NCBI GenBank assembly: GCA_020851635.1
Contig: JADZCJ010000115.1
Location: 1-51,585, forward strand
DNA: 51,585 nt
Direction of reading: 5' to 3'
Source: Anaerolineae bacterium
GTDB taxonomy: Bacteria > Chloroflexota > Anaerolineae > UBA4142 > SHND01
The position numbers and the translations under genes were made by a program. The stretch's first letter is position 1, and every line of letters starts with the position of its first letter. The notes below the pieces were generated by a model. It saw only the letters and a program-made list of their open reading frames with translations, did not search any database and was not told the DNA's origin. Positions 41,171-49,508 of the stretch are shown here, one piece after another.

Positions 41171-41689
41171 TTATCGGTCACACCAAATGACGGTGGTTGT
41201 GCTCGTATGATAACGCCACTCTTGGCCGGCGGCTTCCAGCACGATCAAAGAGCCGGGCGTAATCACTTGGGCATACATTTCACCCGGCGCCGGACAGCCG
41301 AGCGACGCGTCGCGCCATTCGACCGCTTGCACGCTCTTGACCTTGATTTCATCGGGCAAGACATTGGCGCGGAGGGCAAGGTCGGCTTTGGCTTGGTTTA
41401 CCAGATTCAAAAGAGTCGGGTCAGGTATCACGGTCGCGACAACTCGGGTTGGGTTTGTGTCAATCGGCGGCGGAATCTCGGGTCGCGGCGTGTTCGGGAC
41501 ACGCGTTGACTCGGGGTTGAATCGGGTTGGTTGCGCGCTTGCAATCGTCGGACCTGGGACGTCCGTTGGCATAGCGACGACCGGAGTGGCAGTTGCAGTC
41601 GGAATGTCTGTAGCTTGCCCCGCGGCATTGCAGCCATTGATCGCATAGACAACTACAAGGAGCAAAATCGAAATTACAATTCGGCGCAT
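41171..41689 (-). CDS. Lipoprotein with a Thr/Pro linker and a C-terminal conserved domain
   Basis: 172 residues. A signal sequence ends VYAINGC with Cys20 as the lipidation site. Residues 21-95 are a Thr/Pro/Ala-rich linker. The last ~75 residues form a small domain (DASLGCPAPGEMYAQVITPG, then YHTSTTTVIWC) with two cysteines likely to pair. I have seen this domain in surface proteins of Chloroflexota and cyanobacteria, but its function is not known to me. A MITE-like element ends eight bases upstream of the ATG and may supply or disrupt its promoter. Confidence 0.75.
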   Translation of the reverse strand: MRRIVISILLLVVVYAINGCNAAGQATDIPTATATPVVAMPTDVPGPTIASAQPTRFNPESTRVPNTPRPEIPPPIDTNPTRVVATVIPDPTLLNLVNQAKADLALRANVLPDEIKVKSVQAVEWRDASLGCPAPGEMYAQVITPGSLIVLEAAGQEWRYHTSTTTVIWCDR

Positions 41690-41697
41690 TTTCTCTC

Positions 41698-41797
41698 AGA
41701 GACTGTTTCAAAATTAAAAACGGCGCACTATATTGGTTGCATTTGCCCAAATTTCCCCGCTTCTTGAGGATGCAAGAACAATTTCGAAACAGTCTCT
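41698..41797. mobile_element. 100-bp MITE-like element with 18-bp terminal inverted repeats
   Basis: Left end AGAGACTGTTTCAAAATT (41698-41715) and right end AATTTCGAAACAGTCTCT (41780-41797) are inverted repeats with one mismatch. The 64-bp interior is AT-rich relative to the surroundings and non-coding. No transposase is present, so it would be mobilised in trans. A clear target duplication is not visible. Confidence 0.75.
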
Positions 41798-41820
41798 CAA
41801 AGCAATAGACGTTGATCGGG

Positions 41821-41855
41821 GGGCGCGCGTTCCATCCTGGCAGGAACGCGCGCCC
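41821..41855. other. 13-bp perfect stem-loop after homoserine kinase
   Basis: GGGCGCGCGTTCC (41821-41833) pairs with GGAACGCGCGCCC (41843-41855) across nine bases, nine bases beyond the homoserine kinase stop. There is no T-run on the minus strand, so it may protect the 3' end or terminate weakly. Confidence 0.6.
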
Positions 41856-41864
41856 ACGCCCTTT

Positions 41865-42770
41865 TCATGACCGCGCAACAAACGTCCCGCGCGCGCTCAG
41901 TTTGAGGATCCGGGTCTCGCCGACCAATTTCAATTTTCGCGCCGTCTCGGCAAATGCTTTTTGAATCTGTAATGCGTTGGCGGTCGAAGTGGCGAACGCT
42001 ATCAGACTGGGTCCCGCCCCGCTCAGCGCCGCGCCGTTTGCTCCCGCCGCGCACGCGGCGTCCAACATCTCGGGCATGCCCTTGACCAGTGGGACACGAT
42101 ACGGCTGATGCAGACGGTCCTCTGTGCCGATTTTTAGGAAACTTGCGCGCTGTGTCGTAAAGGCATAGGCAAGCAGCGCCGCGCGCCCAATATTAAAGAC
42201 CGCATCCGCCCGCGTGATTCTGTCGGGCAGGACCTTGCGCGCTTTTTTGGTCGCGAGCGCATGGTCGGGGATATAGGCCACCGCGCGCCAGTTTGCGGCC
42301 GGCTCGACGGTGGCGCAAACCACCCGCCCGCCGTCGAATGCCGAAATCGTAAACCCGCCAAAAATCGCGGCGCTCACATTGTCGGGATGTCCTTCCAATT
42401 CGTTCGCCAGCTCCAAAAGCTCTTGCGCACTCAGCGGCGTTCCGGCGAGCGCGTTGCCCGCAGCCAGTCCGCCCACCAGCGCCGCGGCGCTCGACCCGAA
42501 TCCCTTGCCGATGGGAATGCGATTCGTCATGGTCACGCGCAGCGGCGGCATTGGCGCGCCCAGATGTTTATACAAAATGCGGATATGTTCGACGACCATG
42601 TTGGTCTCGTCCGCAGGCAGACCTTCCGAGTCGCCTCGCAAACGCGCGCTGAATTTGCGGGCAGGTTCAACCGTAATCGTATTCCACCAATCCAGCGCAA
42701 GCCCAAGACAATCGAACCCGGGACCCAGATTTGCAGTGGTGGCGGGGACATTGACTGTAAAACGTGGCAC
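41865..42770 (-). CDS. thrB: Homoserine kinase
   Basis: 301 residues from a GTG at 42770 behind AGGTG. A GHMP kinase: N-terminal FTVNVPATTANLGPGFDCLGLAL, ATP loop PIGKGFGSSAAALVGGLAAGN and C-terminal GAALSGAGPSLIAF. It phosphorylates homoserine to O-phosphohomoserine, the substrate of the threonine synthase encoded 1.6 kb away on the same strand. The two are not in one operon: a plus-strand gene and pyrophosphatase lie between. Confidence 0.93.
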   Translation of the reverse strand: MPRFTVNVPATTANLGPGFDCLGLALDWWNTITVEPARKFSARLRGDSEGLPADETNMVVEHIRILYKHLGAPMPPLRVTMTNRIPIGKGFGSSAAALVGGLAAGNALAGTPLSAQELLELANELEGHPDNVSAAIFGGFTISAFDGGRVVCATVEPAANWRAVAYIPDHALATKKARKVLPDRITRADAVFNIGRAALLAYAFTTQRASFLKIGTEDRLHQPYRVPLVKGMPEMLDAACAAGANGAALSGAGPSLIAFATSTANALQIQKAFAETARKLKLVGETRILKLSARGTFVARS

Positions 42771-42851
42771 AATTCACCTGTGAGACAAACTCGCGCCGCG
42801 GACCTTGCCGGGCGCGTTCGATGCGTTTTTTTTGTCGAGCCGCAGCGTCAT

Positions 42852-42880
42852 TTGACGTGCGCCGCGCTCATCCGTACAAT
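42852..42880 (+). promoter_or_regulatory. Near-leaderless promoter of the 42890 gene
   Basis: -35 TTGACG (42852-42857), 17 bases, -10 TACAAT (42875-42880), nine bases before the ATG at 42890. The message would have a leader of about three bases. This also argues for the 42890 start over upstream in-frame codons. Confidence 0.75.
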
Positions 42881-42889
42881 CGCGGAACT

Positions 42890-43795
42890 ATGCAAGCGCC
42901 GCTTCAAAGACTGATTCGAGTCAGGCAAAACCCGACGCTGCCGCAAATTTATGACGTCGAACTGAACAATATCCCCGCGTTGAAACAATACGATTCTGTC
43001 GAGGTGCATCTGGTGCTCTATCCGTTCAGCCGCCAGATTACGGCAGATTCCTACAAGTTCAATCCGTTCCAGGAATACGCCGATGAAATCTCGACGCGGC
43101 GGCGGTCCCTTTATACGCGCGTCCCCCGCCCCGCCAACAGTCTCTTTGGCATTTTTCTCGGCATCGCCATCATTCTTTTTTTTCTCGCCGTGCGTCCCTC
43201 CGAAGTCTATTCTCTGCAATCCATCGTCGCCATTCTGGGCGCGTATTTTATCGGCAAAGACTTGTGGAACGACATTGAAGCCGCGCTGGTTAATCTCTCC
43301 AAAAACTGGACCTTGCGCTATCAAACGCGCTATTACGAATACCAGCTTGAAAAGAATACGACGCTCACCAACTATTCCGCCGTCGCCCGCGAACATCGTT
43401 ATGGCAAAGCGTCGCTGCTGCCCGAACGCATGGAGTTTATTACAAACTCCAATTCCAAGACGGTCCGCATGAGATTTTCACATCAGGATTTGCAGGGCTT
43501 GTGCGAACAGACCGCGCATATTCTCGGGATGCGCTTTGAGCCGCAAGTGGCTGCAGAGTTTACACGCGCCGGGTACATGTTTAGCGTGAAAATCAGTCTG
43601 AACGAACGGACGTTGTTTGTGCGCCGCGCTCACGAGTATTTTCAATCGCTCAACGCGGGGGAGCGCGGCTGTCTGAATTTCAACAACAAATGGATGGGCG
43701 ATGCGGCATTGGGACGGGAGGCGATTTTTGTCGGCAACCTGCGGTATCTCGCCGGAAAACGCATCATCCCCGCCGCAGTCATCGTGACCCAATAG
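42890..43795 (+). CDS. Two-segment membrane protein, function unknown
   Basis: 301 residues. Residues about 1-75 are soluble, 80-125 contain two hydrophobic segments (LFGIFLGIAIILFFLAV and IVAILGAYFIGKDLW), and 130-301 form a soluble C-terminal domain (LRYQTRYYEYQLEKN ... GRYLAG-like end). The start is set by the promoter at 42852-42880. Upstream in-frame sequence to 42764 belongs to the divergent promoter region. I recognise no family. Confidence 0.7.
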   Translation: MQAPLQRLIRVRQNPTLPQIYDVELNNIPALKQYDSVEVHLVLYPFSRQITADSYKFNPFQEYADEISTRRRSLYTRVPRPANSLFGIFLGIAIILFFLAVRPSEVYSLQSIVAILGAYFIGKDLWNDIEAALVNLSKNWTLRYQTRYYEYQLEKNTTLTNYSAVAREHRYGKASLLPERMEFITNSNSKTVRMRFSHQDLQGLCEQTAHILGMRFEPQVAAEFTRAGYMFSVKISLNERTLFVRRAHEYFQSLNAGERGCLNFNNKWMGDAALGREAIFVGNLRYLAGKRIIPAAVIVTQ

Positions 43796-43799
43796 TTTT

Positions 43800-44357
43800 T
43801 TATTTGCGCCGCGCTTTTCTCTTTTCTGCCGCGACCATTCGTTTATAGCGAGCAAGCCCATACTCGACGCGCTCTCTTGCGCTCGCTGCGCGCTCCCACC
43901 CCAACGTCTTGACAAACACCCCTTCCAGGTCCTTGTAGACGGCAAAAAAGTGCGAACATTCCGCCAAAAAGTGCTGTGGAATGTCGCCGATATCGTGATA
44001 GTCACGATAGAACGGGTCGCCCACCGGCACCGCCAGAATCTTGTCGTCCGGCTCACCTTTGTCCTTCATGCGAAACAACCCAATCGGACGCGCGGGAATG
44101 ATGCAGCCCGGAAAGGTCGGCTCGTTGGTCATGACAAAAATGTCGAGCGGGTCTCCGTCGTCATACATGGTTTGCGGAACAAACCCATAATCGCCCGGAT
44201 ACACCATCGAGGTGTATAGCACGCGGTCAATCCGGATCGCGCCCAGTTTTTTGTCAAACTCGTATTTGTTGCGCGAGCCCTTTGGTATTTCGACCACGAC
44301 ATGGACTACATCGGGCGCGTCGGGATGGGGAGGAATATCTCGCCAAAGGTTCATCAT
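43800..44357 (-). CDS. ppa: Inorganic pyrophosphatase (family I)
   Basis: 185 residues. EIPKGSRNKYE, DRVLYTSMVYPGDYGFVPQT and the signature DDGDPLDIFV with its metal-binding aspartates are present, as is the C-terminal SHFFAVYKDLEG. It hydrolyses pyrophosphate to drive biosynthesis. It follows thrC by four bases. The start is ATGATG; GAGG is better spaced for the second ATG (44354), so the protein may be one residue shorter. It ends four bases from the convergent 42890 gene. Confidence 0.93.
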   Translation of the reverse strand: MMNLWRDIPPHPDAPDVVHVVVEIPKGSRNKYEFDKKLGAIRIDRVLYTSMVYPGDYGFVPQTMYDDGDPLDIFVMTNEPTFPGCIIPARPIGLFRMKDKGEPDDKILAVPVGDPFYRDYHDIGDIPQHFLAECSHFFAVYKDLEGVFVKTLGWERAASARERVEYGLARYKRMVAAEKRKARRK

Positions 44358-44361
44358 TACC

Positions 44362-45408
44362 TCAATCTTGCAGTACGTTCATCAGCGCATCCGCTTCGGC
44401 GGGCAGGGTTTCAACGGTAAATCCTGCCGACAGAGCAAAATCTACATCTTTGAGTCCCGTCCCCGTCAGGATACACACGATCGTTTGTCCGCGTTTCAAT
44501 TTGCCGTCGCGTAATTTTTTCAAAATGCCCGCCACGCTCGCCGCCGACGCCGGTTCACAAAAGACCCCTTCGCGCGCCGCCAGATACGCATACGCGGCGC
44601 GAATTTCAGCGTCACTGACCGCGCTGATCTCGCCTCCCGATTCATCGCGGGCGCGGACCGCGCCGTTCCAGCTTGCGGGATTGCCAATTTTGATTGCCGT
44701 TGCCACCGTGTGCGGGTCTGCGACCGGCTTGCCGATGACCAGAGGCGCGGCGCCCTCCGCCTGAAAACCCCACATCCGGGGCAGCGCAGTCGCTTTGACG
44801 CGGGCATATTCATTAAAGCCCTTCCAGTATGCCGTGATGTTCCCCGCATTGCCCACCGGCAGAGCGAGTATTTCCGGCGCGCGCCCGAGATCATCCGCAA
44901 TTTCAAATGCCGCGGTCTTTTGTCCCTCCAGCCGGTCGGGGTTGATCGAATTGACGATGGCAAAATTGCCCGCCTCGCCCAATTCGCGGGTCAATTCCAG
45001 CGCCTTGTCGAAATTGCCGTCAATCGCCAGAATTTTTGCGCCGTATACATACGCCTGCGCCAGCTTGCCGCGCGCAATTTGACCCGCAGGAATCAGCACC
45101 GCGCACACCAGACCTGCGCGCGCCGCATACGCCGCCGCGCTCGCCGAGGTGTTGCCCGTGGACGCGCACACCACCGCCCGCGCGCCGCTTTCCGCCGCTT
45201 TGGCAACCGCAACCACCATGCCGCGGTCTTTGAACGAGCCGGTCGGATTACATCCTTCCAGTTTGAGATAGATTTCGCAGCCCGTCTCTTGCGACAGCGC
45301 GTTGGCGCGCACCAACGGCGTGTCGCCTTCGCCCAGCGAGAGCATCGGAGTTTTATCCGTGACGGGGAGATACTGTTTGTGAAGAGAGAGAACGCCTCGA
45401 AAAGCCAT
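44362..45408 (-). CDS. thrC: Threonine synthase
   Basis: 348 residues, the shorter class without the N-terminal extension. PLP is bound by Lys60 in GCNPTGSFKDRGM; ASTGNTSASAAAYAARAGL is the substrate/phosphate region and LPVGNAGNITAYWKGF the cofactor-phosphate loop. It converts O-phosphohomoserine to threonine. TATAAC stands eight bases before the ATG, so the message may start close to the first codon. Overlaps nothing; pyrophosphatase follows. Confidence 0.94.
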   Translation of the reverse strand: MAFRGVLSLHKQYLPVTDKTPMLSLGEGDTPLVRANALSQETGCEIYLKLEGCNPTGSFKDRGMVVAVAKAAESGARAVVCASTGNTSASAAAYAARAGLVCAVLIPAGQIARGKLAQAYVYGAKILAIDGNFDKALELTRELGEAGNFAIVNSINPDRLEGQKTAAFEIADDLGRAPEILALPVGNAGNITAYWKGFNEYARVKATALPRMWGFQAEGAAPLVIGKPVADPHTVATAIKIGNPASWNGAVRARDESGGEISAVSDAEIRAAYAYLAAREGVFCEPASAASVAGILKKLRDGKLKRGQTIVCILTGTGLKDVDFALSAGFTVETLPAEADALMNVLQD

Positions 45409-45436
45409 GCGTTTTGGTTATATCCCGTAAATGGAA

Positions 45437-46258
45437 TCAGAACGGCAGCGCAAAAAAATCCAACAACACGAGTCCGACAAAAAGGATGGCGAACAGAATG
45501 CCGCCGACCAGAAACGCGCGCCAGAGTGGTTTTTTGATCACGGGATCAAAATTCGGGGGAATAGTCATCCCGAGCCGCGCGCATTTATCCATAAAACGAT
45601 TGCGCGCCAGCGCCCCGGTGAGCTGCCGCCACAACGAGTAGCGATAGAGCATCACCTGACCCGTCAACAGCGGCACAAAAAAAAGCAGGGTTGCCAACAA
45701 TGCCGTCAGCGGGCGGTATAATTCGAAAAAAATCAGATAGAGAGGCAGTGTCAGCATGACCGTGTCAAGCGTCATAAAGACAAGCACCAATAAAAATGAC
45801 GCGCTCCCATAGTTTTCATCGCGCGGAAGCGTCTGGTCGTCCCAGATGAACGCGTCACCAAAACGTTCCTCACCCACCGCGTTCAGGGTGTAACGTTTGA
45901 GGAGGACCGTCCCCTGCAAACATTCAATGACCACGCGGCGCAGGCGAACAAAAATCGGCACCATCACGACGCCAATCAGCCCGATCACAAGCGCCAGTCC
46001 GCCCAACGCCCAACGGAACGTCCCCACATCAATCGGGAGCGGCGAGTTTGTGTCGCCTTGATTGAATTGGACAAGCCCTATGATGACTGCCGATGCGGTG
46101 CTGACGATCAAGAGATAAAATTGAAAGATGCGGTCACGCAGCTCGTCGGAACGAAAAGATGACTCGGTCAGATAGCGATACTCGAGCTCGATCAACTCGT
46201 CCCGCAAATCAGCGGGTGTGGGAGGAACAACCGGGGGCACATCGGGCGGAGCATCCAT
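45437..46258 (-). CDS. Four-segment membrane protein, function unknown
   Basis: 273 residues from the ATG at 46258; a TTG directly after the phosphoesterase stop (46270) would add four residues, and neither has a clear ribosome site. The chain has a Pro-rich N-terminus, two paired hydrophobic hairpins (about residues 45-110 and 150-205) and a last segment near the C-terminus (GGILFAILFVGLVLLDFF). No motifs suggest enzyme activity. It is probably co-transcribed with the metallophosphoesterase upstream. Confidence 0.7.
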   Translation of the reverse strand: MDAPPDVPPVVPPTPADLRDELIELEYRYLTESSFRSDELRDRIFQFYLLIVSTASAVIIGLVQFNQGDTNSPLPIDVGTFRWALGGLALVIGLIGVVMVPIFVRLRRVVIECLQGTVLLKRYTLNAVGEERFGDAFIWDDQTLPRDENYGSASFLLVLVFMTLDTVMLTLPLYLIFFELYRPLTALLATLLFFVPLLTGQVMLYRYSLWRQLTGALARNRFMDKCARLGMTIPPNFDPVIKKPLWRAFLVGGILFAILFVGLVLLDFFALPF

Positions 46259-46270
46259 GGACAGGGTCAA

Positions 46271-47104
46271 TTAAAGGCGCGCATCCGCAGGAGCGAGAGT
46301 GTTTGATTCGATCGGAAGCGCTTGATAGACAAAACCTGCTCCGCCTTTGCAAATCCAGCCATCCACATCCGTCGCCAACCCTTCGGCATAGATAAATGCG
46401 CGCGTGACGCGCTCGAGGGGGGCGCCGCTCAGCAGTGGAATCGGCGTGTGTCCGTGGATGATTTGTTTGCCGCCAAATATGGCGAGCATTTGCGCGGCGA
46501 GCATGACGCCGCCCGGCTTGCGGTCGTCAAACGCGTAACGCTCTCCCGAGAAACCGAGTAATTCATTCCATTCGTCCGTCTCGCCGCTGTGCATCAGGTC
46601 AGAGATTGCGGCGTTCACTGCCTCGAGCGTTTCGCCATAATACAAATAGTATGGGGCATCGGCATGCATCAGCAGGCGATCACCCACCAGCGCCATTGCA
46701 GGCAGCCGGCGCAGCCAATCAATGTGTTTGTTTTCGAGCCGCTCGATGTCCGAGACAGTCCCGCCATATTCGCGCCAATCGGCATAAAAAGCGCCCCCGG
46801 GTCCGTCCGTCGGCGCATGGGGAAACAGTCTGGCGGTCAGCAATGCCACATCGTGATTGCCGAGCAGCGCGCCCACTTGCCCCCCCTGCCGCGCCGCATC
46901 CGCCTGCAGGCGCATGACAAAATCAATCACGCCCACGCCATCCGGACCACGGTCCGTAAAATCGCCCATAAACCACAACTGCGACTTGCCGCCCGTCCAG
47001 CGCGCATCGGACGTGGCAAGCCCCGCATACCGCAGCTGGCGCACCAGCACATCGAAATAGCCATGGATGTCGCCCATGACAAAGAGGGAGGGGTAATCTT
47101 GCAT
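46271..47104 (-). CDS. Metallophosphoesterase (calcineurin-like)
   Basis: 277 residues from the ATG at 47104. The metal-binding blocks are in order: GDIHG (residues 11-15), GDFTDRG, GNHD and GHTP. They resemble bacterial serine/threonine phosphatases of the PrpE/ApaH group. Thirteen in-frame codons upstream lie over a promoter and are excluded. It may dephosphorylate proteins or bis-nucleotides; the sequence does not decide. Confidence 0.88.
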   Translation of the reverse strand: MQDYPSLFVMGDIHGYFDVLVRQLRYAGLATSDARWTGGKSQLWFMGDFTDRGPDGVGVIDFVMRLQADAARQGGQVGALLGNHDVALLTARLFPHAPTDGPGGAFYADWREYGGTVSDIERLENKHIDWLRRLPAMALVGDRLLMHADAPYYLYYGETLEAVNAAISDLMHSGETDEWNELLGFSGERYAFDDRKPGGVMLAAQMLAIFGGKQIIHGHTPIPLLSGAPLERVTRAFIYAEGLATDVDGWICKGGAGFVYQALPIESNTLAPADARL

Positions 47105-47115
47105 ACAGCTGTTTG

Positions 47116-47143
47116 ATTGTAGCCAATTCAACGCGCGACGCAA
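47116..47143 (-). promoter_or_regulatory. Promoter of the metallophosphoesterase gene
   Basis: On the minus strand, -35 TTGCGT (47143-47138), 16 bases, -10 TACAAT (47121-47116), 11 bases before the ATG. The leader would be about five bases long with no Shine-Dalgarno sequence. Confidence 0.6.
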
Positions 47144-47149
47144 GAATTG

Positions 47150-47926
47150 CTAGCCAATAATCAACCGTATCGCCGCAATCGCCGTAAAAATCAACGCCAA
47201 CTGTTCAAAAACACGCTGATTGATGCGCTTGAGTATCTGATACCCCGCCAGACCGCCAAGCACCACAAAAGGCGCCATCAGCAGGTCAAATCTCAGGGTT
47301 TGCGGTGTAATCAGACCCAGATTGACGCTGAATGGCACTTTGGCGGTGTTGAGCAGAAAATAAAACCATGCGCTCGTCCCCATAAATGCCATTTTGGGCA
47401 GACCCATCGCGAGCAGGTAAATGATCATGATCGGTCCCGATGCGTTCGAGACCATCGTAAAGAACCCCGCCAATACACCGACGAGCGCGGCAAGCAAGAG
47501 ATTGTGCTCGAGCGCCGTTCCCGCCCGTTCCACCCCACTCGCGCTCCGCATACGCCACAACTGCAAGAGTGTCACGACGAGCAGGACCACTCCGATCAGC
47601 CGCCCGACCGTAAAGGGATCGAGCAATTCGAGCGCAAAATAACCGAGAACAACCCCGACCGCGGTGAACGGCGCCAACCGTATCAGATACGACCATTCGG
47701 CATTGCGACGATACATGAGGACGGCAAGAATATCGCCGACGATCAAAAGCGGCAGGACGATGCCCGTGGACTCGCGCGCCGGGAAAATGAGCGTGAACAG
47801 CGCAATACCCAGCACGCCTAACCCTGCAATTCCCGTTTTTGAAATCCCGATCCAGACGGAACAAATTGCTGCAAGCGCCCAGCCCCACCATGGCAAATCA
47901 AACGAGAGATTCAGGGATTGATCCAT
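47150..47926 (-). CDS. TauE/SafE-family sulfite/organosulfonate exporter-like protein
   Basis: 258 residues with about eight hydrophobic segments. The two half-repeats typical of the family are visible (AAICSVWIGISKTGIAGLGVLG and VLAGFFTMVSNASGPIMIIYL). Members move sulfur-containing anions or other small anions. It overlaps the DUF2332 gene by 16 bases and ends the overlapping operon. Confidence 0.85.
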   Translation of the reverse strand: MDQSLNLSFDLPWWGWALAAICSVWIGISKTGIAGLGVLGIALFTLIFPARESTGIVLPLLIVGDILAVLMYRRNAEWSYLIRLAPFTAVGVVLGYFALELLDPFTVGRLIGVVLLVVTLLQLWRMRSASGVERAGTALEHNLLLAALVGVLAGFFTMVSNASGPIMIIYLLAMGLPKMAFMGTSAWFYFLLNTAKVPFSVNLGLITPQTLRFDLLMAPFVVLGGLAGYQILKRINQRVFEQLALIFTAIAAIRLIIG

Positions 47927-48972
47927 TCCAACCAGCGTCCGTGATGATCGCAGGTCGCCAGGGGTTGTTGCGTTTCCGCGCCATCCCGCAGCGTCGTCAA
48001 CACCATCGGCGCGGGCCAGGCGAATGGTTCGACCGCCACATCAAACAGGATGCGCCCGGCGCACCGCTCACGCAGCATGTCGTAATAACGGGTCCGCAGC
48101 TCGTCGGCAAGTTGATTCAAGACAAAACTGTGAAACAACACCACCGGCGTGTCCAAAGGAATTTCGTCAAGCAGGCGCGGCGTCTGTTCGAGCGCATCTC
48201 CGCCGTGCAGTGCGGGCGGAAATTCGCGCGCCACCGCAATCGCGCTCCGCAGGCGGTTTGCGCGACTTGTCTGTTCGGGCCAGATCAGCGCGAGCAGCCA
48301 CAGCATGGCATCGTCGTCAAACACATCAATCGGATGCAAATCAATCCCAACGCGCGAGACCACGCGCGGCAACGCGCCCGGAAGCGGTGGGCGTCCCGTT
48401 CCACGCAATTCACATTGCAGACGCACAAGAGACAAAGGGTCGCCCGCGCGAACGCCATTGCTGTAGCGGTATCTGTATCGGTCCCAATTCAGATTCAGTC
48501 CCGCGCTGCTCCCGACCTCGATCAAGGCAAAGGGCACTTCGTTCAAGGTCTGCGCGATCAAGGTGAACGCGGGCAGAAAAAAATTACAGCGCGCCACCTC
48601 GTTGGTTTGCACCCGCCGCGTGCTGACCAGCGCAATGATTTCATCCGCATGTTCCAGACAAAATGCGCGAAAGATCGGATACGGATCATCCGCCGTGTTG
48701 GGACGGCGCGCCAGGTCGGCGTAAAACAGCGTCAGCGGATCGTCCTCTAGCCGAAACAAAAGGTAATGGACCGCAGCGAACAAGAGATTGGATGCCGGTT
48801 GATGCGCTTGCCGGTGCGCGGCGAGGACGAGCACTTGGGGGTCGTCGGCGATCCGCCGTGCGAGCTTTTCATACAGCGGCGAGGAATCGGCAAAGACATT
48901 GTCGGCGTTCCAGATAAATTCCCGCGCGAGCGTATCAAGTTCCTGTGTGCTGAGGGGATTGTCCACAATCAT
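47911..48972 (-). CDS. DUF2332-family protein
   Basis: 353 residues from the ATG at 48972, which overlaps the previous stop (ATGA); an ATG 13 codons earlier lies within that gene. FALIEVGSSAGLNLNWDRYRY looks like a nucleotide or SAM-binding loop, and CELRGTGRPPLP and GIDLHPIDVFDDDAMLWLLALIWPEQ are family blocks. The biochemical activity of DUF2332 is not known to me; a methyltransferase-like fold is suggested by the glycine-rich loop only. Confidence 0.8.
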   Translation of the reverse strand: MIVDNPLSTQELDTLAREFIWNADNVFADSSPLYEKLARRIADDPQVLVLAAHRQAHQPASNLLFAAVHYLLFRLEDDPLTLFYADLARRPNTADDPYPIFRAFCLEHADEIIALVSTRRVQTNEVARCNFFLPAFTLIAQTLNEVPFALIEVGSSAGLNLNWDRYRYRYSNGVRAGDPLSLVRLQCELRGTGRPPLPGALPRVVSRVGIDLHPIDVFDDDAMLWLLALIWPEQTSRANRLRSAIAVAREFPPALHGGDALEQTPRLLDEIPLDTPVVLFHSFVLNQLADELRTRYYDMLRERCAGRILFDVAVEPFAWPAPMVLTTLRDGAETQQPLATCDHHGRWLEWINP

Positions 48973-49508
48973 TTGGCGCGCGGCGGGCGAAAATTCTTGT
49001 CGCGCTGCCATTCTCGATGCGGACGACGCAGACGGGCGATGGGGATGGCAAAATCTGCGCGCCCCGCTGCGCCGAGCGCATGTTCCGAGGGCGAAGGTTC
49101 AAAACTCAGCTGTGCCGACTCGATCACAGCGTCGGCGCGCCGGGCTGATGCGGTGGTTCCGGGGTCAGATTGCTCGTCGTCCTGCTCGATATATTTCAAA
49201 TAGAGGGTCAGGTCGTGACGGTCGCCGGGCAAAAATACAGACAGCGGCTCGTTCACAACCAATTCGCGCCCCCACCCATCGAGCGCAAATCCGGGGGAAA
49301 CAATCACCCGCGTGCTGCCGTTTGCCGCTTGCTCTGTGGCGACCTCCAGCCCGACCACAATGCCATAGCCGTGCAGCAGGCGATTGTGCTGCCATTGCCG
49401 GTCGAGATGGTATTGTTGTTCGGCGCGCAGGTCCTCCGCGGTCAACAGCTGTCCTTGAAAATAGCGCGGACGTTTCAGACGGACCAGTTTGCGCGGATCG
49501 AATTTCAT
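48969..49508 (-). CDS. Conserved protein with a motif found in injection-system-associated proteins
   Basis: 179 residues from the ATG at 49508, overlapping the phosphatase stop (ATGA). The N-terminal block RPRYFQGQLLTAEDLRAEQQ plus HNRLLHGYGIVVGLEV is a pattern I associate with proteins encoded in extracellular contractile injection system clusters. That is recollection, not a search. The middle is a predicted beta region (VIVSPGFALDGWGRELVV) and the tail is basic. No tail-sheath, tube or AAA+ genes occur in the window, so the link is weak and the function unknown. Confidence 0.7.
   Translation of the reverse strand: MKFDPRKLVRLKRPRYFQGQLLTAEDLRAEQQYHLDRQWQHNRLLHGYGIVVGLEVATEQAANGSTRVIVSPGFALDGWGRELVVNEPLSVFLPGDRHDLTLYLKYIEQDDEQSDPGTTASARRADAVIESAQLSFEPSPSEHALGAAGRADFAIPIARLRRPHREWQRDKNFRPPRAK

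Noticed and set aside
41821-41855. Intrinsic terminator of homoserine kinase
   Set aside because: The stem is very strong, but no T-run follows on the minus strand, so it is listed only as a stem-loop.
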